Source: Methyloprofundus sp. (GTDB lineage Bacteria > Pseudomonadota > Gammaproteobacteria > Methylococcales > Methylomonadaceae). From it: 64,000 bases of DNA. The notes below the pieces were generated by a model. The model was not told the DNA's origin. It made no database searches and worked only from the letters and a program-made list of their open reading frames with translations. Of the stretch, positions 43,187 to 52,733 are shown piece after piece. The translations under genes and the position numbers were made by a program. How positions within the stretch are numbered: the first letter of the stretch is position 1; every line of letters begins with the position of its first letter. The stretch spans positions 2,521,630 to 2,585,629 of the forward strand of contig AP023240.1 of assembly GCA_016592635.1 (NCBI GenBank), in the 5' to 3' direction.

Positions 43187-45103
43187 ATGTCAGATACTTA
43201 TGCTTTGTTACGCCAACACTTAGACCGAGTGCTGGCCATCATCATTATTTGCACACTCTATGTTGTTGCGCAATTACCTACCACAGACTCAGACCAACGT
43301 AAGCATTTAGCTAAAACCTTTAAATTTACATCATTACCGTTACCTACCTTAAACAACTTCCCTAAAAAAACCATTAGAGATGTTAGCCCTAGTCTTGAAC
43401 ACATCTCAGCCTGGATTTCTTCAGTTGGAGCTGCGGTCTCCCTGAATGATTTAGATAATGATGGTCTAGCCAATGACTTGTGTTATGTCGATACACGTAT
43501 TGATCAAGTCATCATTGCCCCTGCCCCCGGCACTGGCAACCGTTACACCGCGACTCCCCTTAATCCTGCACCATTGCCTTTTGATGCAACGACAATGGCA
43601 CCTATGGGTTGCTTGCCTGGTGACTATAATGAAGATGGGGTGCTCGATCTACTAGTCTATTATTGGGGGCGTACACCTATTATTTTTGTGCGCAACGCCA
43701 CAACATCTGGCTATCAACCACAAGAACTGGTCAATACTGGCGAGCGTTGGTTTACTAATACAGCAACAACAGCAGACCTTGATGGTGATGGCCATACCGA
43801 TTTAATTATTGCCAATTACTTTCAAGATGGTGCGCATATTCTGGATAAGCATGCGACTGAAGATGACTCCATGCAACATTCTATGTCACGTGCCTACAAC
43901 GGCGGCGAAACTCACTTTTTCCTCAATATGGTCAATACTGAGCAAACACGCCAACTTAAAGAGATGCATAATATTATCCCTGATATTGCCAATACTGCTT
44001 GGACCCTAGCCATTGGTGCAGCTGACCTTGATGGTGATTTATTACCTGAAATCTATTTTGCCAATGACTTTGGCCCTGACCGCTTATTTCATAACCGATC
44101 AACACCTGGGAAACTCAATTTTGCATTATTAGAAGGTGAACGTACTTTTACCACACCTGCCTCAAAAGTATTAGGTCAAGACTCCTTTAAAGGTATGGGC
44201 GTTGATTTTGCCGACCTGAATGGTGATGGTTGGCAGGATATGTTTGTTAGCAATATTGCCGCCGAATATGCATTAGAAGAAAGTCATTTTGTCTTTGTTA
44301 GCACGGGTAAAACCGAGCTAATGCAGCAAGGGATTGCTCCCTATCAAGATTTAAGTGAACCTTTAGGCATGTCGCGCAGTAATTGGTCATGGGACACCAA
44401 AATGGCTGACTTTAATAATGATGGTGTCGTTGAAGCTATCCAAGCGACTGGCTTTGTTAAAGGTAAAACTGAGCGTTGGCCTGAGTTACAAGAACTTGCT
44501 TTAGGTAATGATGAAAACCTACGCCACCCAAGTGCTTGGCCTAAATTCAAAGCCGGAGATGCATTAAGTGGCTCCGCACATAACCCATTTTATGTACGTA
44601 ATAAACAAGGACGCTATATTGATATAGCAGCAGAATTAGGCATGGATCAAACATTTATTAGCCGTGGCTTTGCGGTAGCTGATATTGATGGCGATGGTGA
44701 CTTGGACTTCGCTGTTGCCAACCAATGGGAACCTTCTTATTTATTGCTTAACGATTGCCCTGATTGCAGTTCATTTTTGGGTTTGCATTTGCGTTTTGCT
44801 ATTCAGCCGACTACTAAATTAAGTATTGCAGCTGGCCATCACACAGAACCAAGTCGCCCAGCAATTGGGGCAACAGTAAAAGTAACATTAGCTGATGGTC
44901 GTACCTTAGTCTCGGAAGTGGATGGAGGTAACGGTCACTCTGGACGTCGTAGCCATGATCTACATTTTGGCTTGGGTCATTTACCCAAACAGCAAAAGCT
45001 TAAGGTTACTCTGCGCTGGAGAGATAGCTCAGGAGCTTTGCATAAACAACGCATAAAACTAAAGCAAGGCTGGCATACAATTCTGCTGACCAACCCAGTT
45101 TAA
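43187..45103 (+). CDS. unbV: ASPIC/UnbV-domain FG-GAP protein UnbV
   Basis: A 638-residue protein with an N-terminal membrane anchor (about 15-30, VLAIIIICTLYVVAQ), then FG-GAP/VCBS-like propeller repeats with calcium-type motifs (DLDNDG, DYNEDG, DLDGDG, DLNGDG, DFNNDG, DIDGDGDLD). The C-terminal ASPIC/UnbV domain (about 560-635) contains RPAIGATVKVTLADGRT, EVDGGNGHSGRRSHDLHFGLG and the final WHTILL. It is probably exported and anchored. It is a conserved member of enediyne cassettes, function unknown. A repeat element of about 140 bases separates it from unbU. Confidence 0.88.
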   Translation: MSDTYALLRQHLDRVLAIIIICTLYVVAQLPTTDSDQRKHLAKTFKFTSLPLPTLNNFPKKTIRDVSPSLEHISAWISSVGAAVSLNDLDNDGLANDLCYVDTRIDQVIIAPAPGTGNRYTATPLNPAPLPFDATTMAPMGCLPGDYNEDGVLDLLVYYWGRTPIIFVRNATTSGYQPQELVNTGERWFTNTATTADLDGDGHTDLIIANYFQDGAHILDKHATEDDSMQHSMSRAYNGGETHFFLNMVNTEQTRQLKEMHNIIPDIANTAWTLAIGAADLDGDLLPEIYFANDFGPDRLFHNRSTPGKLNFALLEGERTFTTPASKVLGQDSFKGMGVDFADLNGDGWQDMFVSNIAAEYALEESHFVFVSTGKTELMQQGIAPYQDLSEPLGMSRSNWSWDTKMADFNNDGVVEAIQATGFVKGKTERWPELQELALGNDENLRHPSAWPKFKAGDALSGSAHNPFYVRNKQGRYIDIAAELGMDQTFISRGFAVADIDGDGDLDFAVANQWEPSYLLLNDCPDCSSFLGLHLRFAIQPTTKLSIAAGHHTEPSRPAIGATVKVTLADGRTLVSEVDGGNGHSGRRSHDLHFGLGHLPKQQKLKVTLRWRDSSGALHKQRIKLKQGWHTILLTNPV

Positions 45104-45131
45104 CATTAACTTTACTTACGCAGGGTGGTAG

Positions 45132-45274
45132 TCGCCGCCATTAAGTTAAGAGTTAATGATATTGAACATAATCGCTTATCCAAGACTGGGTTACGTTAGT
45201 TGCGCTTCACTTACTAAGCTAACCCAGCCTACAGGGTAAGCAATTATTTTTATGAATATAAATACTTAACTGCC
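45132..45274. repeat. decayed MITE between unbV and unbU
   Basis: GCCGCCATTAAGTTAAG at 45132 onward matches the left arm of the MITE at 34157. The centre has the TAACCCAGCCTAC palindrome (about 45183-45233) and the right end ATACTTAACTGCC is a worn arm. It interrupts the cassette without touching a gene. Confidence 0.6.
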
Positions 45275-45324
45275 CATCTTCAGTCTTAGACATCATTAAA
45301 CCTTCGTTTCTAATAAGATTAATT

Positions 45325-46224
45325 ATGAAAACACCAGACCTTCGTTTAGCCGCATTACGACGCTTTGCCTTAGCCATTTCCGCCTTAACCATTATCGGAC
45401 ATGGTTTTTTGGGATTTGAGCAATCCTATGCCTATGTTTTAGTCGCCTTAATCACCAGTTATTCCATGGATCTACTTCTGGAAACAACAAGCGCATGGTC
45501 GGAGAAACGCACAGCTCGCTATCGGGGCGGCCCTTTGGCTTTAGTCAACTTTTTGTTATCAGCACATATTACAGCGCTGGCGGTTGCCATGTTGCTGTAT
45601 TCCAATGAACAGTTATTGCCCATTGCATTTGCTACTGCCGTTGCCGCTGGTTCCAAACATATCTTTACCGTCACCACCGAACGCGGAAAACGTCATTTTC
45701 TTAACCCCTCTAATACTGGCATTTCCGCAACCTTAATTTTATTTCCATGGGTAGGTATTGCCCCTCCCTATCAGTTTACTGAAAATATCAGTGGTAGTGC
45801 TGATTGGATCTTTGCCTTATTTATCTGTATTTTAGGTACTTTTTTAAACGCTCGCTTCACCAAAAAAATTCCGCTTATTTTGGCTTGGTTTGCAGGCTTT
45901 GCTTTGCAGGCAATTATCCGTAGCTGGTATTTTGATTTATCAGTGCTGGCGGCACTAAACCCAATGACGGGTCTAGCATTCTTGCTGTATACCTTTTATA
46001 TGATTTCTGACCCAGGCACGTCTCCATATAAACCTTTGCATCAAGTTGTATTTGGTTTTAGCATTGCCTTGGTATACAGCTTTTTAATGATGTTTCACAT
46101 TGTTTTTGGTTGGTTTTTTGCTTTATTAATAGTCTGCTGCATCCGTGGAGCCTACTTGCATTACCGCGCCAGAAAAAACCAATATACACTTAAACCTCTA
46201 CCAGTAGCAGGGTCACTTTTATGA
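45325..46224 (+). CDS. unbU: enediyne-cassette membrane protein UnbU (RnfD/NqrB-like)
   Basis: A 299-residue integral membrane protein with about nine hydrophobic helices. It carries RnfD/NqrB-like features: YSMDLLLETTS, a TTERGKRHFLNPSNTGISATLILFPWVG stretch (the NPSN segment corresponds to the flavin-linked region of NqrB/RnfD) and LNPMTGLAFLLYTFYMISDPGTSP. UnbU is one of the three accessory proteins that travel with enediyne PKS genes. The stop overlaps the pksE ATG by four bases, so the two are translationally coupled, strong evidence that they serve one pathway. Confidence 0.87.
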   Translation: MKTPDLRLAALRRFALAISALTIIGHGFLGFEQSYAYVLVALITSYSMDLLLETTSAWSEKRTARYRGGPLALVNFLLSAHITALAVAMLLYSNEQLLPIAFATAVAAGSKHIFTVTTERGKRHFLNPSNTGISATLILFPWVGIAPPYQFTENISGSADWIFALFICILGTFLNARFTKKIPLILAWFAGFALQAIIRSWYFDLSVLAALNPMTGLAFLLYTFYMISDPGTSPYKPLHQVVFGFSIALVYSFLMMFHIVFGWFFALLIVCCIRGAYLHYRARKNQYTLKPLPVAGSLL

Positions 46225-49200
46225 GTGATGCCATTGCCGTCGTAGGGATGGCATGCCGATATCCTAATGCAAATAATCCGCAGCAATTATGGGAAAATAT
46301 CCTAGCCCGCCGGCAAGCTTTTCGCCGCATCCCCAAGGAACGAATTAACCTAGATGATTATTTAGCCGATAAAAACTCACTTGGGGATAATTTTTATATC
46401 TCACAAGCAGCATTAATCGAAGGCTACCAATTCGATCGAGTCAAATATCATATTGCTGGTAACACCTATCGCAGTGTCGACTTGACTCATTGGTTGGCAT
46501 TAGACATTGCCGAACAAGCACTTGCAGATGCAGGGTTTTCCAATGGACAAGGCTTGCCGCATAAAACTACTGGCGTATTAATCGGTAATACCTTAACTGG
46601 AGAATTTTCTCGCGCAGCATTATTGCGCCTACGCTGGCCTTATGTACAACGGGTTTTTAATGCACAGCTACGCAATATCGGTTGGTCGGAAACAGAGCGC
46701 CAAAAGTTCTTAACACAAGCTGAACTAGATTTTAAAGCACCGTTTGCACCTGTTAATGAGGAAACATTAGCAGGTGGCTTAGCTAATACCATCGCTGGTA
46801 GAATTTGTAATTACTTTGATTTGGCTGGTGGTGGCTATACCGTTGACGGCGCTTGCAGCTCATCTCTGTTAGCTATTACCAATGCCTGCTCCGCCTTAAT
46901 AAATGGCGAATTGGATGTTGCTATTGCAGGTGGCGTTGACCTTAGCCTAGATCCATTTGAATTAATTGGCTTTGCTAAAGTTACCGCCTTATCAGCTGGC
47001 GATATGCGTGTTTACGACCAACAGTCCCAAGGCTTTTTACCAGGTGAAGGCTGTGGCATGGTGGTGTTAATGCGTCATGAAGATGCCATTGCACAAGGTT
47101 TACATTGTTACGCCACTATAGCAGGCTGGGGTATTTCCTCGGATGGTGCTGGCGGCATTACTCGCCCGGAAATCACTGGGCAACGCCTCGCTATACAACG
47201 CGCTTACCAACGCGCCAACTACTCTGTCAGCTCTGTTCCCTTATTTGAAGGTCATGGCACTGGCACCAAAGTAGGTGATGCTGTTGAGTTAAGCGCCTTA
47301 TCGCAAGAACTTAAAGCACAAGGTGCCAGCGAAAAATCTTTTATCACTTCAATTAAAGCCAATATTGGCCATACTAAAGCAGCAGCTGGCATTGCAGGAT
47401 TTATCAAAACTGTAATGGCTTTAGAGCAACAAATTATCCCGCCTGCTACTGGATTTTTCAAACCAAACCCAATTTTGGATGAGCCGAAATCAGCATTACA
47501 AGTCCCCTTACACCCCCAACATTGGCCAGCATACAAAGATTTAAAAGCGGGTGTCAGTTCGTTTGGTTTTGGCGGTATTAATGTCCATATTGCATTACAA
47601 GGAAATACACAAAAAACCACTAAAACACCAGTAGATTCCAGTTTATTATCCAGCTGGCAAGATGTTGAACTATTTTTGTTCTCGGCAAAATCCACCACCG
47701 CCTTAACAACATTCATTCAATCGATCTGTGATTTTTCTTTAGCTTTATCTAATGCCGAGTTAATTGACCTATCAGTTGCTTTGGCTAAGCAATGCGACAG
47801 CCAAGATAGCTTACGCGCAGCGGTACTCGCCGACTCGCCAAAACAACTACAGCATCGCCTTAGCAAACTGCTCAAGACAATTCGTGATGGACACACTCAA
47901 AAAACAGACTTAACCAACTCGATATTTATTGGTTCTGGTGCAGATAAACCCAATATAGCCTTTGTATTCCCTGGACAAGCAGCTCCCGTCCGTTTACAAG
48001 GTGGGTTGATGGCTACCCGATTTAGTCAATTTAAACAGTTATACCAATCGGCTGCTTTGTCTATTAACGATGATTTAACGTCAACAGCATTAGCACAACC
48101 CGCAATTATTACCGCCCAAATTGCTGGCCTGCAATTATTGCAACAATTTGGCATCTCTGCTGATAGCGTTTTGGGGCATAGCTTGGGCGAACTAACTGCT
48201 CTACATTATGCAGGTGCCATGGATGCCGAGACACTACTACAGTTAGCAAAAATACGCGGCCAAATCATGGCTAAATCACCTAATGGCAAGATGGTGAGTC
48301 TTGCCTGTGCCAGCAAGACAACCGAACAACTTATTGCCGATCAAGTTGACATTGTTATTGCCGCTTATAATGCCAGCAACCAAACGATTATTGCCGGCCC
48401 TGAGCAAGCAATACAAAGTTTTACGACAGCACTAGCAACTCGTAATATCAATTGTACAACTTTGCCTATTGCCCACGCCTTTCATTCGCCTTTAATGCAC
48501 GATATTAGCATTAAGCTGCAAACTTATTTACAACAAGTCAATTTTTCACCACTTACCAAGTGTTGTTTTTCCAGCATCACAGGACAACAGCTTGATAATG
48601 ACTGCAACTTGACTAATTTACTTAGCACCCAACTTACCCAGCCTGTCCTGTTTACCGATAGTTTAACTAAATTATTAAGCACAGCCGACCTATGCATTGA
48701 AGTAGGCCCAGGACATATTATTTCTGGACTACGCCCTAACACAGCTGATACTAAAGTCCCCATCATCTCAATTGATTGCGCAGGAGATTCCTTAACGGGT
48801 CTATTCCAAGCTGTTGCCAGTTGTTATGTAGCAGGTACCACCATCAATACTAGCACTTTATATGCTGAACGTTTTTATCGCCCTTTCAATTTTAACTGGC
48901 AACCACAATTTTTTGCCAACCCTTGTGAATCAGCTCCTTTACTTGAAGCAACGACACCAATAAAAAAACCAGTCACCATAGAGTCACAAGCCACCACAAC
49001 TCCATTAGCAATTACCACGCAAACATTAAGTTCCTTAGAGCTGGTAAAACAATTAGTCGCCGAACGCACCGAACTACCGCTCACCAGCCTAGCAGACAAT
49101 AGTCGTTTATTGATTGATTTGCACTTAAACTCAATCAGCGTTACCGAATTAGTCGTTGCTGCCAGCAAACGTATGGCTCTTAACACTCCTGCTGCACCGA

Positions 49201-52013
49201 TGGACTATTCCAATGTCACCATTAGCGAATTAGCAGCCAGTTTAGAGCTTATGCAAACTAACGATGACACACCCTCAGAACCACAACCCAAGTATCCTGC
49301 TGGTATTGATAATTGGGTCAGAGCATATACTCAACAATATCAAGTTAAACAGTTAGCAACCACTGCCATTGAGCCCCAAGGAAATGGGCAATGGCAAATA
49401 TTTGTCTTGGCACAACAAGCATCACAGCGCCAAGAGCTACTTAGCATATTAAATAAATGGGGTGGTAACGGAATATTATTAATCATTCCTACGGATTTTA
49501 ATGAATCACACATAGAAATATTATTACAAGCTAGTCAAGCGGCATTAAAGGCACCACAAACCGACAGTTACTTTGTCTTATTACAGCAATCCTCCACAGC
49601 AGCTACTGGTTTTGTCAAAACATTACATCTGGAAGCTCAGCATCTACAAACATTGATCATCACGGCTCCATTACAGCATCCAACACTAGCCCAGTGGCTC
49701 CAAGCCGAATTACAGGTGATAAAAGATTTTACTGAAGTTGCCTATGACACTCAAGGTGAACGTAGCCTACCAGTGCTTAAATTATTAGAGTTGGAAACAA
49801 AAACAAATGACCACTCCTTAACGACTACAGATGTTCTCTTGGTAACAGGTGGTGGCAAAGGTATTGCAGCAGAATGCGCCTTAACACTCGCGCAAGTATC
49901 AGGAGTAAAACTTGCCATCTTTGGACGTGCAAATCCTGAAAATGACCAGGAGCTAGCCAGAAACCTGCAACGCTTAAACGCAGCCAATATTTCTTATCAC
50001 TATATCGCAGCCGATGTCAGCTCATCAACACAGGTTAGTCAAGCCATAATCAAAATCCAAGCAGAACTAGGTCAAATAACAGCATTAATACATGGTGCCG
50101 GCATTAATCACCCCAAATTAATCCAAGAATTAACACTCACTGCCATCAATAAAACTTTGGCACCTAAGGTACAAGGCTTACAAAATCTACTCACCCATAT
50201 TAATACCGCTAAACTAAAACTAGTGGTAAATTTTGGCTCCATTATTGCCCGCTCTGGCATGCGTGGCGAAGCTGACTATGCTTTGGCTAATGCTTGGCAA
50301 ACTCAAATCATTGCTGACATGCAAATTGCGCACCCTCAATGCCACTGCCTTTCTATAGAATGGTCGGTCTGGTCTGGCGTGGGCATGGGTGAACGACTCG
50401 GGCGGATTGATATGCTATTACAAGCAGGCATTACGCCAATAGTGCCTGACCAAGGCATATCCATACTACAACAACTCATTGCGACCTCAACACTTCCAAG
50501 CTCCATGATTGTTACTGGACGCTTAGGCGAAATAGCGACGCTCACTTTACCGCATGTAAAACTCCCCTTTTTACGCTTCTTGGAACATAAACGCATTTAT
50601 TATCCAAAAGTTGAGTTAATTGTCGATACCGATGTCTCCATTGATACAGACCCCTATATCAGCGATCATGTTTTTCAGGGCGAACATATTTTCCCAGGGG
50701 TTATGGGTTTAGAGGCGATGGCACAAGTTGCCATGACACTGAGTGAGAAAAATTACCCACCTACTTTTACCCAAGTTCATTTTTTACAACCCTTGGTAAT
50801 TAGCGGTAGAGAAAAGATCACCTTACGTATTGCGGCTCAATTACAAACTAATAATAGCGTGGAACTAGTTATACGCTGCAGTAAAACCAATTTCCTCAGT
50901 AATCATTTTAGTGCCATCTGTGTTTTCAGCAAACCTGCCATACAGGATATTAAAACTATTAATGTCCCTGCCTCTTTAACACCAGTCAAAATAGACCCGC
51001 AACAACAGTTATATGGTGATTTATTCTTCCATCAAGGTCGTTTTATACGCGTTAATGCCTATCAAACATTGAATGCTTGGCAATGTCGTGCCAACATTAA
51101 CTTGAGCACAGAGGAAAACTGGTTTGGTCAATATTTACCAAGAGAGCTCGTTTTAGGAGACCCTGGCTCCAGAGATGCAGCCCTACATGCCATTCAGGTA
51201 TGTATTCCACATAACACTATCATTCCAGTAGCAATTGAGAAAATTCAGCTTATTGATGTTAACTGTGCGGGTCCTTGGGTGCTACACGCCCAAGAAGTCG
51301 TCCATGACGGCGATTACTACACTTATGACTTACAACTAACCGGAATCAATAATAAAATCCGCGAAATATGGCACGGAGTAAAATTTAAAAAAATTGCTGA
51401 CCACCCACATCAGCAATGGCTAGATGCTTTGCTCCCTCCCTATCTGGAAAGACAACTGGAAAGCATAAACCTTGGTAATAAAATTCATGTTGCACTAATA
51501 AGAGATGCAGAACTAAACCGTAAACAACGCAGTACTAAAGCCATACAAACCTGCTTAGGTAGTGCACAGCAAGTATACTATGCCGCTAACGGCAGGCCTG
51601 AGGTAACGACAGGCCAGTCTGTTTCTGCCAGCCACAGTGAACACTTAACGCTTGCTATAACAGGTTATAGCAACCTAAGTTGCGACCTTGAACCCATCAC
51701 CAACAGAGAAACCCATTTTTGGCAGGCGGCTTTAGGCGCACCAGCTTATAGCATAGCCGAGCAATTATTAACACTAGTAGAGACTGAGCATTACAATGGA
51801 GCAATGACCAGAATATGGACGGCACGTGAATGCCTAAAAAAAGCAGGGCAACCTATAGACACTCCACTGTTAATAGAGTCGTTCTCCGCAGACGGCTGGT
51901 TGGTTTTACAGGCAGGACATCATAAAATAGCAAGTAGCATTATCACTATGCAACAGTCTGGTGGAGAATTTGCCATCGCAGTTTTATTTTCTCAGGATAA
52001 GAGTCACGCATGA
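46221..52013 (+). CDS. pksE: iterative type I enediyne polyketide synthase PksE
   Basis: A 1930-residue single-module PKS in the enediyne order. KS (about 1-455): active Cys212 in DGACSSSL, His in EGHGTGTKVGD and NIGHTKAAAG. AT (about 575-870): GHSLGE near 653. ACP (about 930-1010): Ser near 972 in DLHLNSISV. KR (about 1205-1430): nucleotide motif VTGGGKGIA and catalytic Tyr in RGEADYALANAW. DH (about 1470-1700): His in SDHVFQGEHIFPG and partner Asp in GDPGSRDAA. PPTase (about 1760-1910): CDLEP and WTARECLKKAG, which self-loads the ACP. All key residues are intact. Known PksE enzymes make a linear conjugated polyene (C15-C16) for warhead formation. It overlaps both neighbours by four bases. 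Confidence 0.94.
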   Translation: MSDAIAVVGMACRYPNANNPQQLWENILARRQAFRRIPKERINLDDYLADKNSLGDNFYISQAALIEGYQFDRVKYHIAGNTYRSVDLTHWLALDIAEQALADAGFSNGQGLPHKTTGVLIGNTLTGEFSRAALLRLRWPYVQRVFNAQLRNIGWSETERQKFLTQAELDFKAPFAPVNEETLAGGLANTIAGRICNYFDLAGGGYTVDGACSSSLLAITNACSALINGELDVAIAGGVDLSLDPFELIGFAKVTALSAGDMRVYDQQSQGFLPGEGCGMVVLMRHEDAIAQGLHCYATIAGWGISSDGAGGITRPEITGQRLAIQRAYQRANYSVSSVPLFEGHGTGTKVGDAVELSALSQELKAQGASEKSFITSIKANIGHTKAAAGIAGFIKTVMALEQQIIPPATGFFKPNPILDEPKSALQVPLHPQHWPAYKDLKAGVSSFGFGGINVHIALQGNTQKTTKTPVDSSLLSSWQDVELFLFSAKSTTALTTFIQSICDFSLALSNAELIDLSVALAKQCDSQDSLRAAVLADSPKQLQHRLSKLLKTIRDGHTQKTDLTNSIFIGSGADKPNIAFVFPGQAAPVRLQGGLMATRFSQFKQLYQSAALSINDDLTSTALAQPAIITAQIAGLQLLQQFGISADSVLGHSLGELTALHYAGAMDAETLLQLAKIRGQIMAKSPNGKMVSLACASKTTEQLIADQVDIVIAAYNASNQTIIAGPEQAIQSFTTALATRNINCTTLPIAHAFHSPLMHDISIKLQTYLQQVNFSPLTKCCFSSITGQQLDNDCNLTNLLSTQLTQPVLFTDSLTKLLSTADLCIEVGPGHIISGLRPNTADTKVPIISIDCAGDSLTGLFQAVASCYVAGTTINTSTLYAERFYRPFNFNWQPQFFANPCESAPLLEATTPIKKPVTIESQATTTPLAITTQTLSSLELVKQLVAERTELPLTSLADNSRLLIDLHLNSISVTELVVAASKRMALNTPAAPMDYSNVTISELAASLELMQTNDDTPSEPQPKYPAGIDNWVRAYTQQYQVKQLATTAIEPQGNGQWQIFVLAQQASQRQELLSILNKWGGNGILLIIPTDFNESHIEILLQASQAALKAPQTDSYFVLLQQSSTAATGFVKTLHLEAQHLQTLIITAPLQHPTLAQWLQAELQVIKDFTEVAYDTQGERSLPVLKLLELETKTNDHSLTTTDVLLVTGGGKGIAAECALTLAQVSGVKLAIFGRANPENDQELARNLQRLNAANISYHYIAADVSSSTQVSQAIIKIQAELGQITALIHGAGINHPKLIQELTLTAINKTLAPKVQGLQNLLTHINTAKLKLVVNFGSIIARSGMRGEADYALANAWQTQIIADMQIAHPQCHCLSIEWSVWSGVGMGERLGRIDMLLQAGITPIVPDQGISILQQLIATSTLPSSMIVTGRLGEIATLTLPHVKLPFLRFLEHKRIYYPKVELIVDTDVSIDTDPYISDHVFQGEHIFPGVMGLEAMAQVAMTLSEKNYPPTFTQVHFLQPLVISGREKITLRIAAQLQTNNSVELVIRCSKTNFLSNHFSAICVFSKPAIQDIKTINVPASLTPVKIDPQQQLYGDLFFHQGRFIRVNAYQTLNAWQCRANINLSTEENWFGQYLPRELVLGDPGSRDAALHAIQVCIPHNTIIPVAIEKIQLIDVNCAGPWVLHAQEVVHDGDYYTYDLQLTGINNKIREIWHGVKFKKIADHPHQQWLDALLPPYLERQLESINLGNKIHVALIRDAELNRKQRSTKAIQTCLGSAQQVYYAANGRPEVTTGQSVSASHSEHLTLAITGYSNLSCDLEPITNRETHFWQAALGAPAYSIAEQLLTLVETEHYNGAMTRIWTARECLKKAGQPIDTPLLIESFSADGWLVLQAGHHKIASSIITMQQSGGEFAIAVLFSQDKSHA

Positions 52014-52432
52014 AAGCATATGAACTACTCCATATCGTAGGATTTGAAGAAACCAACCTCGTTGGTAACGTCTATTATGCCAACTATGTCCGCTGGCAGG
52101 GGCGCTGTCGAGAAATGTTTTTACGCGATCATGCTCCAGAAATTCTTAACGAATTACAAAATGGTCTTTACTTAGTGACCGTACGCGTTAGCTGTGAATA
52201 TTTCAATGAATTATTTGCATTGGACCAACTAGCGATCAGGATGCGCATAGGTGATATCACCCAAAACAGAGTAACCATGCTATTTGATTATTATCGCTTA
52301 GATGAGCAGGGTGAAACTTTTATCGCCCGAGGTGAGCAGCAAATCGCATGCATGGGTAAACAAGATAAACAACTATACCCTGTCCCTATTCCTGAAGTTT
52401 TGGAAACAGCTTTAGCCTTGTACCAAGAATAG
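52010..52432 (+). CDS. hot-dog thioesterase of the enediyne E10/CalE7 type
   Basis: A 140-residue 4HBT-fold thioesterase. The N-terminal motif HIVGFEETNLVGNVYYANYVRW followed by QGRCREMFLRDHAPE is the signature of SgcE10/CalE7/DynE7, which release the polyene from PksE. CalE7-type enzymes use an Arg and backbone contacts in place of the acid found in other hot-dog enzymes; an Arg in the WQGRCRE region is present. The start overlaps the pksE stop (ATGA). Last gene of the core cassette. Confidence 0.94.
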   Translation: MKAYELLHIVGFEETNLVGNVYYANYVRWQGRCREMFLRDHAPEILNELQNGLYLVTVRVSCEYFNELFALDQLAIRMRIGDITQNRVTMLFDYYRLDEQGETFIARGEQQIACMGKQDKQLYPVPIPEVLETALALYQE

Positions 52433-52498
52433 TGCAAGTTTTTTAAATGGGACTGGTGAGATATTTATTCCATCTAGGACGACTGAGTTGTTCCCCCC

Positions 52499-52703
52499 AG
52501 CCCTTAGGGGCTCACTGCATATTGTAGGTTGGATGAGATTTTTTATTGCGCAGCATTAAAAAACGTAATCCGACAGCTTGGATCGCCCAAAATGTCGGAT
52601 TACGTCACCTACGCCACGCTAGGTAAGCTCATCCAACCTACGTGTAATGCATTGATTATAAAAACAATAAACTCTTAACTTAATGGCAGCGGCCCTTAGG
52701 GCA
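52499..52703. mobile_element. MITE-like element between thioesterase and exporter
   Basis: AGCCCTTAGGGG on the left and GGCCCTTAGGGC on the right bound about 204 bases containing GTAGGTTGGATGAG / CTCATCCAACCTAC and, internally, GTAATCCGACA / TGTCGGATTAC. The right part (CTCTTAACTTAATGGC) is shared with the MITE at 34157. The element supplies a false in-frame ATG at 52683 ahead of the exporter gene. Confidence 0.6.
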
Positions 52704-52733
52704 GGATCCATACCCCCCTTCTCAGGAACAAGT

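Noticed and set aside
47252..47716. 154-residue reverse-strand frame within pksE
   Set aside because: It is fully antisense to the conserved KS domain and encodes nothing recognisable; a codon-usage shadow.
52683..52733. Upstream ATG giving a 17-residue extension of the MMPL transporter
   Set aside because: The bases lie in the end of a repeat element, the extension (AAALRAGSIPPFSG) is unlike a membrane-protein N-terminus, and ATG 52734 has a proper AGGAAC site.
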